Origin: Chloroflexota bacterium
Lineage (GTDB): Bacteria; Chloroflexota; Limnocylindria; Limnocylindrales; CSP1-4
Assembly (NCBI GenBank): GCA_016191395.1
Contig: JACPOS010000003.1
Location: 1 to 64,000 of the forward strand
Reading direction: 5' to 3'
DNA length: 64,000 nucleotides
The position numbers and the translations under genes were made by a program. How positions within the stretch are numbered: position 1 is the first letter of the stretch; each line of letters opens with the position of its first letter. Shown here in pieces: positions 25,819-34,936 of the stretch. The notes under the pieces were generated by a model. It made no database searches. It saw only the letters and a list, made by a program, of their open reading frames with translations, and had not been told where the DNA came from.

Positions 25819-27165
25819 CTACGGCGCGTCGAGCCACCAGAGTTCGACGGGATCGCCGGCCCTGTGCGTCTCGACCGATTCGGGGACGACCGCGAGGGCG
25901 TCCGCGGCAGCCAGGGCGGACAGGACGTGGCTCCCCTGCCCCGCCGGCCCGCTCGACAGGTGGACGCGAACCCGGCCGTCGGCCTGGCGGGATGGGGCAC
26001 CGTCGTTGTCACGCTCCGCGGTGACGCGCAGGAAGGCCCGACGACCGGGCGCGGTGCGGACTTCCTCGAGCAGCACGGCCCGGTCGACGGCGCGGAACAG
26101 GTCGCGCCGCCCGGCGAGGGCCCGGAGCGCAGGCCGGACGAACAGCTCGAAGGTCACGAAGCTGGAGACGGGGTTGCCCGGCAGGCCGAACAGCAGTGCG
26201 CGGCCACCAGCCGGCCGGGGGGCCGTCCCGAACGCGAATGGCTTGCCGGGCTGGACGGCGACCCGCCACAGGCCGATCTCCCCGACTGCCTCGAATGCGA
26301 GCTTGACCACGTCGTACGGCCCGACCGAGACGCCTCCCGCCACGACGATCGCGTCGGCGCCGCGGTCGAGGGCGACGCGCAGGCGCGCAACCACCGCGTC
26401 GAGGTCATCGCTGGCAATGCCGAGGTCGATCGGCTCGGCGTCCGACGCGGCGACGAGGGCGCGCAGACCGGGCCCGTTCGCGTCGGGGATCCCCGCCGGC
26501 CCGAGCTCGGCACCGGCGGGCCGCACCTCGTTGCCGGTCGCCAGGACCCCGACGAGCGGTCGACGGCGCACGCGCAGGGTCGCGCTCCCGGCGCCGGCGG
26601 CGAGCGCCACCGCGGCCGGGGAGAGCGCGGTTCCGGAGGCGAGAATCGTCGCTCCCTGGGTCAGGTCCGTGCCTCGGCGCCGGACGTGGGCGCCCGCGGT
26701 GACGGCGGCGTGCACCAGGATCGCGGCGGGCAGTGGCCCAACGGCGTCGCGTCCGCGGGCCCCGATTGCGCCGGCCGCGTCGATGGGCGTCGTCTGCTCC
26801 ACCTGGACCACCGCATCGGCACCCGGCGGGATCGGCGCACCGGTCGCGATGCGAATCGCGCTCCCGTGGCGCACCTGGTGCTCGGACATCCCGCCGGCGG
26901 GCACCTCGCCGATCACGGAAAGCCGCACGGGCACGGCCCCAGCTGCCCCCGCCACGTCCGTGGCCAGGATCGCGTAGCCATCCATCGCCGAGTTGTCCCA
27001 GGGCGGCAGCGTTACGGCGGCGACGACGTCGCGCGAGAGCACGCGACCGAGCGCGGCGTCGACCGCCACGACCTCCTCCTCGAGCGGCTCCCCGATCGCT
27101 GCGAGGACCGCGTTGCGCGCCTCCTCGACGGAGTGGAGGCGCTCGCCTCCGTGCCCGTCGCTCAC
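25819..27165 (-). CDS. moeA: molybdopterin molybdenumtransferase MoeA
   Basis: A 448-residue MoeA, which inserts molybdate into adenylated molybdopterin. Seen in order: [13 protein letters not shown] (domain I), [20 protein letters not shown], the molybdopterin-binding domain III with [39 protein letters not shown] and [19 protein letters not shown], then the C-terminal beta domain. The GTG start overlaps the M50-CBS protease stop (GTGA). With moaC and mog it forms a late-step Moco cluster; a Moco enzyme must be encoded elsewhere. Confidence 0.94.
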   Translation of the reverse strand: MSDGHGGERLHSVEEARNAVLAAIGEPLEEEVVAVDAALGRVLSRDVVAAVTLPPWDNSAMDGYAILATDVAGAAGAVPVRLSVIGEVPAGGMSEHQVRHGSAIRIATGAPIPPGADAVVQVEQTTPIDAAGAIGARGRDAVGPLPAAILVHAAVTAGAHVRRRGTDLTQGATILASGTALSPAAVALAAGAGSATLRVRRRPLVGVLATGNEVRPAGAELGPAGIPDANGPGLRALVAASDAEPIDLGIASDDLDAVVARLRVALDRGADAIVVAGGVSVGPYDVVKLAFEAVGEIGLWRVAVQPGKPFAFGTAPRPAGGRALLFGLPGNPVSSFVTFELFVRPALRALAGRRDLFRAVDRAVLLEEVRTAPGRRAFLRVTAERDNDGAPSRQADGRVRVHLSSGPAGQGSHVLSALAAADALAVVPESVETHRAGDPVELWWLDAP

Positions 27166-28331
27166 GGCGTGGGCGGCGTCGGATCCTGTGGAACCGGTTC
27201 CTTCGCCTGCTCCGACCGCTCGTGGACGAACCGCCCGATGCCGCGCTTGGTCAGGACGCCGAGAAGGTGGCCCTCCTCCATGACCGGGAGGCCGTCGATG
27301 CCGGCCTTGTAGATCCGCTCGAGCGCCTGTCGGAGCGGCTCCGTCGGCGCGAGGAACGTGAGCTTCGGCGGCTTCGCCATGACGTCGGCAACACGGGTAT
27401 TGGGCCACTCGGAGCGGCGGATGCGCCGGATCTGGGCGATCCCGATGATGCCCACGATCGATGCGCCCTCCACGACCGGTACGGCGGTCATCGGAGATTC
27501 GCCGTCGAGCAGCTGCGCGGCGAACGTGTCGACGGTCAGGCCGGGATGGACCGTGGCCGGCGCGTCCTCCATCGCATCGCGGACGACGTGCGTGCCGACG
27601 AGGTCGTCGAGGCGGATCCGATCGCGAACCGAGTTCGATGACAGGATGAAGAACCAGCCCGTCAGGGCGATGAACGCACCCGTCATGTCGCCCTGCGAGA
27701 CGAGGAACACCGCCCCGATGCCGATCACCACGAGGCCGGTGAACCGCCCGCTCCGCCACGCGGCGCGCCAGCCGGACCGCTCCGAGCCGGATCGTCGCCA
27801 GGCGAGGTCGCGGACGATCCGACCGCCGTCGAGCGGATAGGCCGGCACGAGGTTCACGAGCCCGAGCACCAGGTTCAGGAAGACCAGGACCGCAAGGACG
27901 CCGGCCGCGGCCGTGAACTCGTTGGTCGCAGCGACGAGGCCCGCCATCGCGGCGAAGCACAGCGCGCCGATCGCAAGGCTCGCCAGCGGACCCGAGGCGG
28001 CGATCGCGGCGTCGTCACCCGGGTCCGGCGAGGAGGGATCCATCGGCGTCGCGCCACCGAAGAACGACACGGCGATCGATTTCACGTCGATCCCCCGCCG
28101 ACGCGCCACGACGGCATGCGCGAGGTCGTGCGACACCGAGCTGATGAAGAACCCGAACGCCACGATCCCGCCGAGCAGCCACGCCACGGCGTCCTCGAGG
28201 GACGGATCCACCGCGTTGAGCTGCCCGACCGCGATGAACGCGACCATCGAGAGCACGAACGCCCAGCCCAGCTGCACGCGGATCTCGATGCCGAAGATGC
28301 GCGCGATCGGGATGCCCAGCGGCGATCTCAT
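27162..28331 (-). CDS. M50 site-2-protease family membrane protein with CBS pair
   Basis: A 389-residue intramembrane protease-like protein: six hydrophobic segments, then a tandem CBS domain (about 245-370). The metal site is SVSHDLAHA (His68, Asp69, His72), where Asp replaces the catalytic Glu of HExxH, and NLVPAYPLDGGR supplies the third ligand Asp. The order SP2-CBS is that of archaeal and mycobacterial Rip3/SpoIVFB-like proteins, where CBS senses adenylates. Whether HDxxH supports proteolysis is unsure. The ATG overlaps the upstream stop by four bases. Confidence 0.88.
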   Translation of the reverse strand: MRSPLGIPIARIFGIEIRVQLGWAFVLSMVAFIAVGQLNAVDPSLEDAVAWLLGGIVAFGFFISSVSHDLAHAVVARRRGIDVKSIAVSFFGGATPMDPSSPDPGDDAAIAASGPLASLAIGALCFAAMAGLVAATNEFTAAAGVLAVLVFLNLVLGLVNLVPAYPLDGGRIVRDLAWRRSGSERSGWRAAWRSGRFTGLVVIGIGAVFLVSQGDMTGAFIALTGWFFILSSNSVRDRIRLDDLVGTHVVRDAMEDAPATVHPGLTVDTFAAQLLDGESPMTAVPVVEGASIVGIIGIAQIRRIRRSEWPNTRVADVMAKPPKLTFLAPTEPLRQALERIYKAGIDGLPVMEEGHLLGVLTKRGIGRFVHERSEQAKEPVPQDPTPPTP

Positions 28332-29017
28332 GCTGCCGCCACCGCGACGCCGGACGCGCGTCGCCTCGCCAGCCACCACGTGCTGAGCGACGCAATCAGC
28401 ACCACGATGCCGACCGCGATGGAGATCTCCGACCAGAACTGCTCCGGGAAGAGTTGCACGAGGCGGTCCGTCGCGGGATCGAACGTGTAGGTGCCGGCGC
28501 TGAAGAACAGGCGGTGGAACACCTCGAACGCCGCGTCGAACGCGAACACGGCGAATACGCCCGCGACGATGATGAAGATGGCGAGGGCGCGAGCGCCGCC
28601 CGCGACGGACTGCCATGCGGCGGCCCTCGCCTCCGTGCCCCTCGCGCGCCGGAATCCCACCGTCAGGACCGCAACGCCCGCGAGCACCAGGATCCAGAAC
28701 CCCGTGAACACGCTACGGACGTCGCGCATGTGCGCCCGCTCGGGTCCGCTGAGGACGTCCTGGGCCTCCGGGTTCAGCATCTGGACGCCGAAATCGCCTC
28801 GCCACAGCACCAGATCAGCGAGCAGGGAATCGGTGACGAAGTCCAACCCATGGGCGTCGAACCCGGTCCGATCCTGAACGCCGGTTCGGTCCTGCTCGAA
28901 GCGCACGACCGCGGGCGTGAGGAAGGGCGCGATGGACCCGCCGAGGAGCACCAGCGCCGTGGCCCCCGCCATCAGCCACCCGCCCGCTATTCCGCGAGCG
29001 TGTGTGCCTGGTCCCAC
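28328..29017 (-). CDS. TIGR01906-like integral membrane protein
   Basis: About 229 residues with four transmembrane helices. The soluble part between helices 1 and 2 contains LNPEAQDVLSGPERAHMRDV, and the third region has EVFHRLFFSAGTYTFDPATD and LVQLFPEQFW, all hallmarks of the TIGR01906/DUF1461 family of unknown function. GTG at 29017 is chosen as it precedes the first helix, overlapping the DUF4332 gene by 31 bases; ATG at 28972 is an alternative. The ATGA junction with the protease gene implies co-translation. Confidence 0.8.
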   Translation of the reverse strand: MGPGTHARGIAGGWLMAGATALVLLGGSIAPFLTPAVVRFEQDRTGVQDRTGFDAHGLDFVTDSLLADLVLWRGDFGVQMLNPEAQDVLSGPERAHMRDVRSVFTGFWILVLAGVAVLTVGFRRARGTEARAAAWQSVAGGARALAIFIIVAGVFAVFAFDAAFEVFHRLFFSAGTYTFDPATDRLVQLFPEQFWSEISIAVGIVVLIASLSTWWLARRRASGVAVAAA

Positions 29018-29373
29018 CAGCCCTCGATCGTCAGGTCGCTCGGTCGGTCCATCTTGAGCTCGTCCGCGCCACGGGCGAGGCGGGTGCCGAACGTCGGGAG
29101 GTCCACTTCGAGGATGTCCTTCAGCCCCTCGAAGCCGCTCTGGCTGAGCAGCCGATGCTCGGCCGGCCCGAAGCCGGCGAGGTTGAGCATCTGCGCCTCG
29201 TCGCGCCACATGAGGACGTCGTTGGTGCTCGCGCCGACCTGGTCGGCGAGGTTCTGGCGCCGCGTCACGGTCTCGGTCACCTCCAGGAGGAGGCCCGTCG
29301 TGAAGATGCCCTGGCGCTGCAGGCGACCGTGATAGATCGGCTCGATTCGGATCAGCTCGTCGATAGGCGGCAC
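28987..29373 (-). CDS. DUF4332 helix-hairpin-helix protein
   Basis: A 128-residue helical protein. IDELIRIEPIYHGRLQRQGI and LADQVGASTNDVLMWRDEAQ followed by LNLAGFGPAEHRLLSQSGFE form two helix-hairpin-helix-like repeats typical of DUF4332. Such domains bind DNA or protein non-specifically; no catalytic residue is seen. It opens the long minus-strand operon that continues to 22039 and is divergent from the response regulator gene. Confidence 0.78.
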   Translation of the reverse strand: MPPIDELIRIEPIYHGRLQRQGIFTTGLLLEVTETVTRRQNLADQVGASTNDVLMWRDEAQMLNLAGFGPAEHRLLSQSGFEGLKDILEVDLPTFGTRLARGADELKMDRPSDLTIEGWWDQAHTLAE

Positions 29374-29478
29374 GCCCGGATGATAGAGCCCCGAGCGCGA
29401 TGCGCCCGAGGGACGGCGCAGCGCGTCACTGGCGCGTCATGGTTGTCGGCGACCCTCGGGCGACCGATGATGCTGTTC

Positions 29479-30216
29479 ATGACCGCGCCCGACGCCCCGA
29501 TCCTCGTCGTCGATGACGATCCCAAGATCGTGGCGCTCGTGCGCACGTACCTGGAGCGCGAGCGGTATCCCGTGATCACCGCCGCCGACGGACCCGGCGC
29601 GCTGCGGGCGATCGAGCGGGATTCGCCGCGGCTCGTGGTCCTGGACCTGATGTTGCCCGGCCTCGACGGGCTGTCCGTGATCCGGCGAGCGCGGGCCCTC
29701 GGCGAGACGCCGATCCTCGTGCTGTCCGCGCGCGGCTCCACCGGCGACCGGATCCTGGGCCTGAGCGAGGGCGCGGACGACTACCTGGCGAAGCCGTTCT
29801 CCCCGGCCGAGCTGGTGGTCCGCGTTCGCACGATCCTCCGGCGCACGGAGCGGCCGCTCGGCGACGCGCTCGCGCCCGACGAGCAGCTCGTGTGCGGCGA
29901 CCTGATCGTGGACGCGGGCCGGCACGAGGCGACCATCGCCGGCCGCCCGATCGCCCTCAGCGCGCTGGAGCTCCGGCTCCTCGCGACGCTCCTCGACGCG
30001 GACGGCCGTGCGCTCACGCGCGACCAGCTGCTGGACGGCATCCACGGCACGGGCGAGGGCGACGTCCTGGACCGCGCGATCGACGTGTACGTCAAGCGCC
30101 TGCGCGAGAAGCTCGACGACGACGCGAGCGTGCCTCGCTACGTCGCGACGGTCCGCGGCGTTGGCTATCGCGCGGCCGGGCGGGTGGAGCGCCGGCGGTC
30201 GAGCCGGCCGGCATGA
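29479..30216 (+). CDS. OmpR/PhoB-family response regulator
   Basis: A 245-residue two-component regulator. The receiver domain begins PILVVDDDPKIVALVRTYL with the acidic pair, phospho-acceptor Asp56 in LVVLDLMLPG, the Thr/Ser switch in LVLSARG and Lys in DYLAKPFSPAEL. The winged-helix DNA-binding domain follows (ALELRLLATLLDADGRALTR, DVYVKRLREKL, VRGVGYR). ATG at 29479 is preferred because the receiver strand starts there; an ATG-ATG at 29467 is also in frame. The sensor kinase gene overlaps its stop. Confidence 0.94.
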   Translation: MTAPDAPILVVDDDPKIVALVRTYLERERYPVITAADGPGALRAIERDSPRLVVLDLMLPGLDGLSVIRRARALGETPILVLSARGSTGDRILGLSEGADDYLAKPFSPAELVVRVRTILRRTERPLGDALAPDEQLVCGDLIVDAGRHEATIAGRPIALSALELRLLATLLDADGRALTRDQLLDGIHGTGEGDVLDRAIDVYVKRLREKLDDDASVPRYVATVRGVGYRAAGRVERRRSSRPA

Positions 30217-31283
30217 AACTACCGATGCGCCCGGATGGGATCGCCACGCGGATCGTGATCGCGTCGCTCGCGGTCGTCGCCGTGGTCCTGCTCGTGCTTG
30301 CATTCGGGGTGATGCAGGTCGGCGCGAAGGCCTTCGCGGACCTGATGGCCGCCGCGGGTGAGTCCGCCGAGCACGCCGGCGAGATGTTCACCACCAGCGT
30401 CACGGGCGTGTTCATCGTGGCGGCGCTGGTCGCGGCAGCGGTGGCACTCCTGCTCGGCTCGATGCTCGCGCGGCGGATCGCGCGGCCCATCGAGCGCCTC
30501 GCGGACGCGGCCCAGCGCACCGCCGAGGGCGACCTTCGCGCGACGGCCCCGGTCGAGGGCCCCGCCGAGGTCCGCGCCCTCGCGAACGCGTTCAACGTGA
30601 TGGTGGACCGGCTTGCCGAGCAGGACGCCGTGCGGCGCGAGTTCGTGGTCAACGCCTCGCACGAGCTGCGAACCCCGCTCACGAACCTGCAGGGCTACCT
30701 GGAGGCACTCCGCGACGGCGTCCTCCCGCCCGATCCGGCGACGTTCGACTCGCTCCGCGAGGAGGTGGACCGGCTCACGCGCCTCGCCTCATCCCTGGAC
30801 CTCCTCGCCGGCGCCGACGACGAACGACCGATGCCGGAGGACCTGGACCTCGGGGCGCTCGTCCGGTCGAGCCTGGAGCTCACCGGGCCGTCATTCGCGC
30901 GCCGGTCGATCGGGGTGTCCTCCTCCATCGCGCCAGGGATCGTCGTCCACGCCCGTTCGGACGAGCTGGCCCAGGTGATCTCGAACCTGCTCCAGAACGC
31001 GATCCGGTACACGCCGGCGGGCGGCAGCGTTCGCGCCGAGGTTGCGCGCGAGGACGGCCACGCGATGGTCCGCGTCGCGAACAGCGGCTCCGAGATCCCC
31101 GCCGAGGACCTGCCGCGGGTGTGGGAGCGGTTCTTCCGGGTCGAGCGCTCCCGCGACCGAGCCTCCGGTGGGGCCGGCATCGGCCTCGCGATCGTCAAGC
31201 GCCTCGTGGACGAGGCCGGCGGCCGTGTGGGCGCCGCTTCGGAGGCGGGCACCACAACGTTCTGGTTCTCGCTCCCGACCTGA
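30213..31283 (+). CDS. sensor histidine kinase
   Basis: A 356-residue membrane kinase: helix 1 (about 13-35), a short outside loop of some 25 residues, helix 2 (64-86), HAMP linker (LARRIARPIERLADAAQ), dimerisation helix with His150 in FVVNASHELRTPLTN, and the ATPase domain with the N box (ISNLLQNAIRYTP), G1-type region (WERFFRVERSRDR) and G2 (GGAGIGLAIVKRLV). It phosphorylates the regulator encoded just before it, with an ATGA junction. The tiny sensor loop suggests signal sensing in or near the membrane. Targets unknown. Confidence 0.94.
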   Translation: MKLPMRPDGIATRIVIASLAVVAVVLLVLAFGVMQVGAKAFADLMAAAGESAEHAGEMFTTSVTGVFIVAALVAAAVALLLGSMLARRIARPIERLADAAQRTAEGDLRATAPVEGPAEVRALANAFNVMVDRLAEQDAVRREFVVNASHELRTPLTNLQGYLEALRDGVLPPDPATFDSLREEVDRLTRLASSLDLLAGADDERPMPEDLDLGALVRSSLELTGPSFARRSIGVSSSIAPGIVVHARSDELAQVISNLLQNAIRYTPAGGSVRAEVAREDGHAMVRVANSGSEIPAEDLPRVWERFFRVERSRDRASGGAGIGLAIVKRLVDEAGGRVGAASEAGTTTFWFSLPT

Positions 31284-31312
31284 CCGATCCATGCAGCCTC
31301 CGCCGGCGCGCT

Positions 31313-31328
31313 GCAACGTTCCGGCAAT
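31313..31328 (+). promoter_or_regulatory. GCAAC/GCAAT direct repeat, 11-base spacing
   Basis: GCAAC at 31313 and GCAAT at 31324 are exactly one DNA turn apart, 60-76 bases before the next gene. This spacing is what OmpR/PhoB-type and SARP regulators use. Comparable repeats precede the gene at 38757. Confidence 0.3.
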
Positions 31329-31388
31329 CCGGTGACGCGCAGGCTTTCCCCGCGGCACATCCGCCGCGCAGACCGAAGGGAGATCCGC

Positions 31389-31604
31389 ATGCCGGGCAAG
31401 GGAAGCTCCACGGGCCACGGTGGCCAGGGTCGTCGCAACAACGCTGAGCGCAACGTGCGTGGGCGAAGCGAGTCCAGCCCCGGGCACCTGAAGCGCGAGG
31501 CGGGCGAGCAGAGCGCGCGCGACTTCGCGCCCGGCCGCTCCGGGAAGCCGGGGCGCGGCACGGTCCTCCCCGAGGGCGCGCCGGAGGATATGGGCGAGGA
31601 CTAG
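31389..31604 (+). CDS. small hydrophilic Gly/Arg-rich protein
   Basis: A 71-residue, highly charged protein (MPGKGSSTGHGGQGRRNNAE start, many Gly, Arg, Ser, Glu, no hydrophobic core), probably disordered. A GAAGGGAGAT ribosome site precedes the ATG. It resembles small stress or KGG-like proteins in composition only. It lies 105 bases after the histidine kinase gene with its own upstream repeat and a hairpin after its stop, so it may form a separate unit. Function unknown. Confidence 0.55.
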   Translation: MPGKGSSTGHGGQGRRNNAERNVRGRSESSPGHLKREAGEQSARDFAPGRSGKPGRGTVLPEGAPEDMGED

Positions 31605-31609
31605 CCCAG

Positions 31610-31623
31610 GGCTCTCGCGAGCC
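31610..31623. terminator. hairpin between convergent genes
   Basis: GGCTC-TCGC-GAGCC forms a five-pair stem with a tetraloop in the 30-base space between two convergent genes. There is no T-tract. Position suggests transcription end for both strands. Confidence 0.35.
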
Positions 31624-31634
31624 GGCCCCGGACC

Positions 31635-31970
31635 CTAGATCCGGCTCAGCAGCTCCGCCTTCTTCGCCTCGTACTCCTCCGTCGTGATCGCGCCGCTGTC
31701 GCGCAGCTGCGCCAGGCGCGCCACGACCGAGATCGGATCGTCCTGGGTGTCCGGTCCGACCGGACGGGCATTGCGGCTCGCCGCCGCGACGAGCTCGTCG
31801 TGCCGCTGCTGCTCCACCGCCGGGCTCGGCAGCACGGACACGATGACGGCCGCAAGGATCGGCGAGAGCAGCACGCCGATGAAGAACCAGCCCACGGGGC
31901 TGCGGCCCTTGCCGATTGCGATCACGGCGGGGATCAGGGCGAAGACGATCCAGAGGATCAGGATTGGCAT
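31635..31970 (-). CDS. two-helix membrane protein with C-terminal SHOCT domain
   Basis: A 111-residue protein: two transmembrane helices (about 2-19 and 26-48), a charged linker, and a SHOCT domain at the end (VVARLAQLRDSGAITTEEYE and AKKAELLSRI). SHOCT is a short oligomerisation or membrane-protein-associated motif. The ATG at 31970 is one base before the stop of the methyltransferase gene, so it is translated with it. The same type of end is seen in the PH-like protein at 52783. Confidence 0.75.
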   Translation of the reverse strand: MPILILWIVFALIPAVIAIGKGRSPVGWFFIGVLLSPILAAVIVSVLPSPAVEQQRHDELVAAASRNARPVGPDTQDDPISVVARLAQLRDSGAITTEEYEAKKAELLSRI

Positions 31971-31971
31971 G

Positions 31972-32619
31972 TCAGGCGCGAACGTACAGCACGACCTGCC
32001 AGACCAGCGAGCGATCCACCTCGCGGCGGGTGAACCCGGCGCCCGTGAGGATCCTGTCGATGTCCGCGGTCGCATGCAGGTGCCATCGGGTCGGGTCACG
32101 CGTGACCCAGCTCCAGACGTCCATCACCCGAGCCGCGAGGCGGTTCCACCAGGTCTCACGCGGGTAGACGAGCCCGACCATCCGCCTGGCGCGATCCGAG
32201 ACGCGGGAGAGCAGCCCGGGCAGATCCGGATCGCAGCACACCACGCGATCGAGGGTCACGACGTCCGCCGATTCGATCTCGTCGGCGATGGCTTCGAACA
32301 GGCCCAGCCGCGCATCGACGCGGTCGGCGTAGCCGCGCCGCCCGGCTTCCGCGCGGGCAACGTCCACGTACGCCTCCGTCGCATCGACCGAGGTGGCGCG
32401 CGCCGCGCCCGCGTCGAGCAGTGCGAGCTGGATCGCACCGACACCGGCACCGATGTCGATGATCGTTGAACCGTCGATGCCCTCCGCCACGATCGCCTTG
32501 ATCAGGGCCTGGGTCGTCCCATCGGGACCGCGCTCGCGATAGCGCCTGAGGTCCGCCTCGGCCTCGCGGGTCGAGAAGGTGTTGGGACAGCCGCAGGAAC
32601 AGGGCGCGTCGTCCGGCAT
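31972..32619 (-). CDS. SAM-dependent methyltransferase
   Basis: A 215-residue class I methyltransferase. Motif I is IIDIGAGVGAIQLALLDAG (about 53-71), followed by the acidic end of strand 2 (ATSVDATEAYV) and DVVTLDRVVCCDP at motif IV. The C-terminal region WWNRLAARVMDVW resembles Mg-protoporphyrin methyltransferase-like enzymes. The N-terminus has a Cys cluster (CSCGCP), perhaps a metal site. Acceptor unknown; a tetrapyrrole or small molecule is only a guess. Confidence 0.82.
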   Translation of the reverse strand: MPDDAPCSCGCPNTFSTREAEADLRRYRERGPDGTTQALIKAIVAEGIDGSTIIDIGAGVGAIQLALLDAGAARATSVDATEAYVDVARAEAGRRGYADRVDARLGLFEAIADEIESADVVTLDRVVCCDPDLPGLLSRVSDRARRMVGLVYPRETWWNRLAARVMDVWSWVTRDPTRWHLHATADIDRILTGAGFTRREVDRSLVWQVVLYVRA

Positions 32620-32726
32620 GTCGCCAAGTATGCCGACCGCGCCGCCGACGTTGGGCCGAACGTCCCTAGCCGAGGTTTCGTGCGGCCGGGAGACTGACCG
32701 TGGCGTCCCGTGCCTGGGAGTTGGCC

Positions 32727-33311
32727 ATGATCAGACTCGACGACGTCGTCCTGCTGGGTCCCGGATCCGAGTGGTTCTGGACGTTCGTCCAGGCCATCGC
32801 GCTCACGATCACGTTCGTCGCCATCTACCGGCAGCTGCGGTCGGCCCGCTCCGCCGCCGAGTTCGAGCAGGTTCGCGAGATCGAGGCGGAGTTCTACTCC
32901 GCTCGCCTCACCCGCGCTCGGTTGTCGCTGTACGAACAGCTTCGTGGCCGCAAGCCGGAGGAGGGCCTCCCCGCCGGCGCCATCGACGTCCTGTGCTGGT
33001 ACGACAACCTGGGCTACCTCGTGGCCGCCGGCCACCTGAGCGCGGACTGGTTCCACGCCTCCTGGGGCGCATCCATCCAGAACGAGTGGTGGCTGCTGGA
33101 GCCATACCGCGCCTGCGACCGGATCGCCGACGAGGATCCGGACTACGGCAAGTCCTTCGAGCGCCTGGCGCACCGGATGCACCAGCTGGACCTGCAGCGG
33201 CGGCAGCCGGCCGTGGTCCACGAGGATGCCGAGCGGCCGGCCTGGATCGAGCGGTACGCGCGGTTGCTCCACGCCCGCCTCGCATTCATCGAGGCGCCGG
33301 CTCCCGCCTGA
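32727..33311 (+). CDS. DUF4760-like membrane-anchored protein
   Basis: A 194-residue protein with one N-terminal membrane helix (FVQAIALTITFVAIYRQL), a coiled segment (RSARSAAEFEQVREIEAEF) and a helical cytoplasmic part with many Trp and Tyr (VLCWYDNLGYLVAAGHLSAD, SIQNEWWLLEPYRACDRI). This resembles the DUF4760 family. Met at 32727 is preferred; GTG at 32700 adds nine residues. It stands alone, divergent from the methyltransferase. Function unknown. The following 281 bases (33312-33592) contain no gene. Confidence 0.65.
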   Translation: MIRLDDVVLLGPGSEWFWTFVQAIALTITFVAIYRQLRSARSAAEFEQVREIEAEFYSARLTRARLSLYEQLRGRKPEEGLPAGAIDVLCWYDNLGYLVAAGHLSADWFHASWGASIQNEWWLLEPYRACDRIADEDPDYGKSFERLAHRMHQLDLQRRQPAVVHEDAERPAWIERYARLLHARLAFIEAPAPA

Positions 33312-33592
33312 TCTCTCGGCGCCACGCGATCTCGCCATCGAGATCTCGCCAGTCGGCGCGAGGCCGGCGTGCCTTGCGACGCGGCCTGACGCGACGTTGT
33401 CCGGATCGGCCGCGATCGAGGACCGTCGCCTGCGCTGGTCGGATCCCCACCTCGAGCCGCGCCTACGACCACCCCTGTTGATATCTGGCCATCCGTGCTG
33501 TCAAGGGGCGGGTCACACGGCGAAGGTGCGCCACCCACCGCTGTCAGTGGATCGATAATGCGCTCCGACGGCCGCAGACATCGAGGAGGCGC

Positions 33593-34789
33593 ATGGACGG
33601 CGATCCGGCCATCGAGATGCTCGGCCGGCCGCTTCGACTCGCCGTAATCGGCGGCGGCCCAGGCAGCTTTATCGGGGCAATGCATCGGACTGCCGCCCGC
33701 ATAGACGGTCGGTACCAGCTCGTCGCCGGGGTGGTCTCGACCGACCCGCAGCGTTCGCAAGCGGCAGCGATCGCCATGGGGATCGATCCCTCGAGGGCCT
33801 ACACGGACGCGATCGCGATGCTCGATGCCGAGAGCCGGCGCGACGACGGCGCCGAGGTCGTCGCGATCATGACCCCGAACGACAGCCATCACCGGTACGC
33901 CATCTCGGCGCTCGACCGGGGCTTCGACGTCATCTGCGACAAGCCGATGACCAACACACTCGACGAGGCCTTGGCCATCGTTCGGAAGGTGGCCGCGACC
34001 GGACTGGTCTTCTGCCTCACGCACAACTACACCGGGTACCCCCTCGTGCGCCAGGCCCGCGCGATGGTCGAAGAGGGTGAGCTCGGTTCGATCAGGCTCG
34101 TGCAGGTGGAGTACGTCCAGGGTGGCAAGGCCAACGAGACCGACCCGGATCCAGTGCAGGACCTGCCCTGGCGCTACGATCCGGTGCGCGGCGGACCATC
34201 CCTCGTAATGGGCGATATCGGCACCCACGCGCACAACCTGGTCCGCTTCGTCGCGGGACTGGAGGTCTCCGAGGTCGCGGCGGAGATCGGGCACGTCGTC
34301 CCGCGTCGGCTCGTGGATGACTACGGCGCGGCCATGCTGCGCTTCGACAACGGCGCTCGCGGGACCTTCTGGGTCACCCAGACGGCGGCGGGGATCGAGA
34401 ACGGCCTCCGGATCCGTGTATCCGGCACGAAGGGCAGCCTGGAGTGGGACCAGGAGCGTCCGACCCGACTCCGATTCAGCCCGCTCGACGGACCCGCACG
34501 CGTCTACACGCCGAATGGCCCCGGGACGCTGCCGGCATCAGCCCGGGCTTGCCGGATCGTCGCCGGGCACCCAGAGGGTTTTCACGAGGCGTTCGCCAAC
34601 CTCTACTCCGACGCGGCAGAGGCGATCGCCGCGCGACGCTCGGGAGGGACGCCGGATCCCCTCGCGCTCCAGTTCCCAAACGAGCGCGACGGAGCGATTG
34701 GCGTGAAGTTCGTGGAGGCGACGGTGGCGTCAAGCCGTGCCGGCGGGGCATGGGTGGACGCCAGCTTGTCGTTCGAAGAGACGACCTGA
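33593..34789 (+). CDS. Gfo/Idh/MocA-family oxidoreductase
   Basis: A 398-residue NAD(P)-dependent sugar or inositol dehydrogenase-like enzyme. The Rossmann start is RLAVIGGGPGSFIGAMHRTA, the IMTPNDSHHRYA strand and VICDKPMTNTLDEAL hold the conserved Lys of the (E/D)KP motif, and the C-terminal domain carries VMGDIGTHAHNLVRFV with the catalytic Asp-His. A GAGGAGG site precedes the ATG. It is monocistronic, followed by tRNA-Pro on the other strand. Substrate likely a cyclitol or sugar, not determinable here. Confidence 0.92.
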   Translation: MDGDPAIEMLGRPLRLAVIGGGPGSFIGAMHRTAARIDGRYQLVAGVVSTDPQRSQAAAIAMGIDPSRAYTDAIAMLDAESRRDDGAEVVAIMTPNDSHHRYAISALDRGFDVICDKPMTNTLDEALAIVRKVAATGLVFCLTHNYTGYPLVRQARAMVEEGELGSIRLVQVEYVQGGKANETDPDPVQDLPWRYDPVRGGPSLVMGDIGTHAHNLVRFVAGLEVSEVAAEIGHVVPRRLVDDYGAAMLRFDNGARGTFWVTQTAAGIENGLRIRVSGTKGSLEWDQERPTRLRFSPLDGPARVYTPNGPGTLPASARACRIVAGHPEGFHEAFANLYSDAAEAIAARRSGGTPDPLALQFPNERDGAIGVKFVEATVASSRAGGAWVDASLSFEETT

Positions 34790-34799
34790 AATCGGAGAA

Positions 34800-34877
<78 letters not shown>

Positions 34878-34936
34878 ACGCAGCCGGAAGTCTACCCCCG
34901 GTGCTCAGACTCGGGGCGCGACTGCCCGCAAACCGG

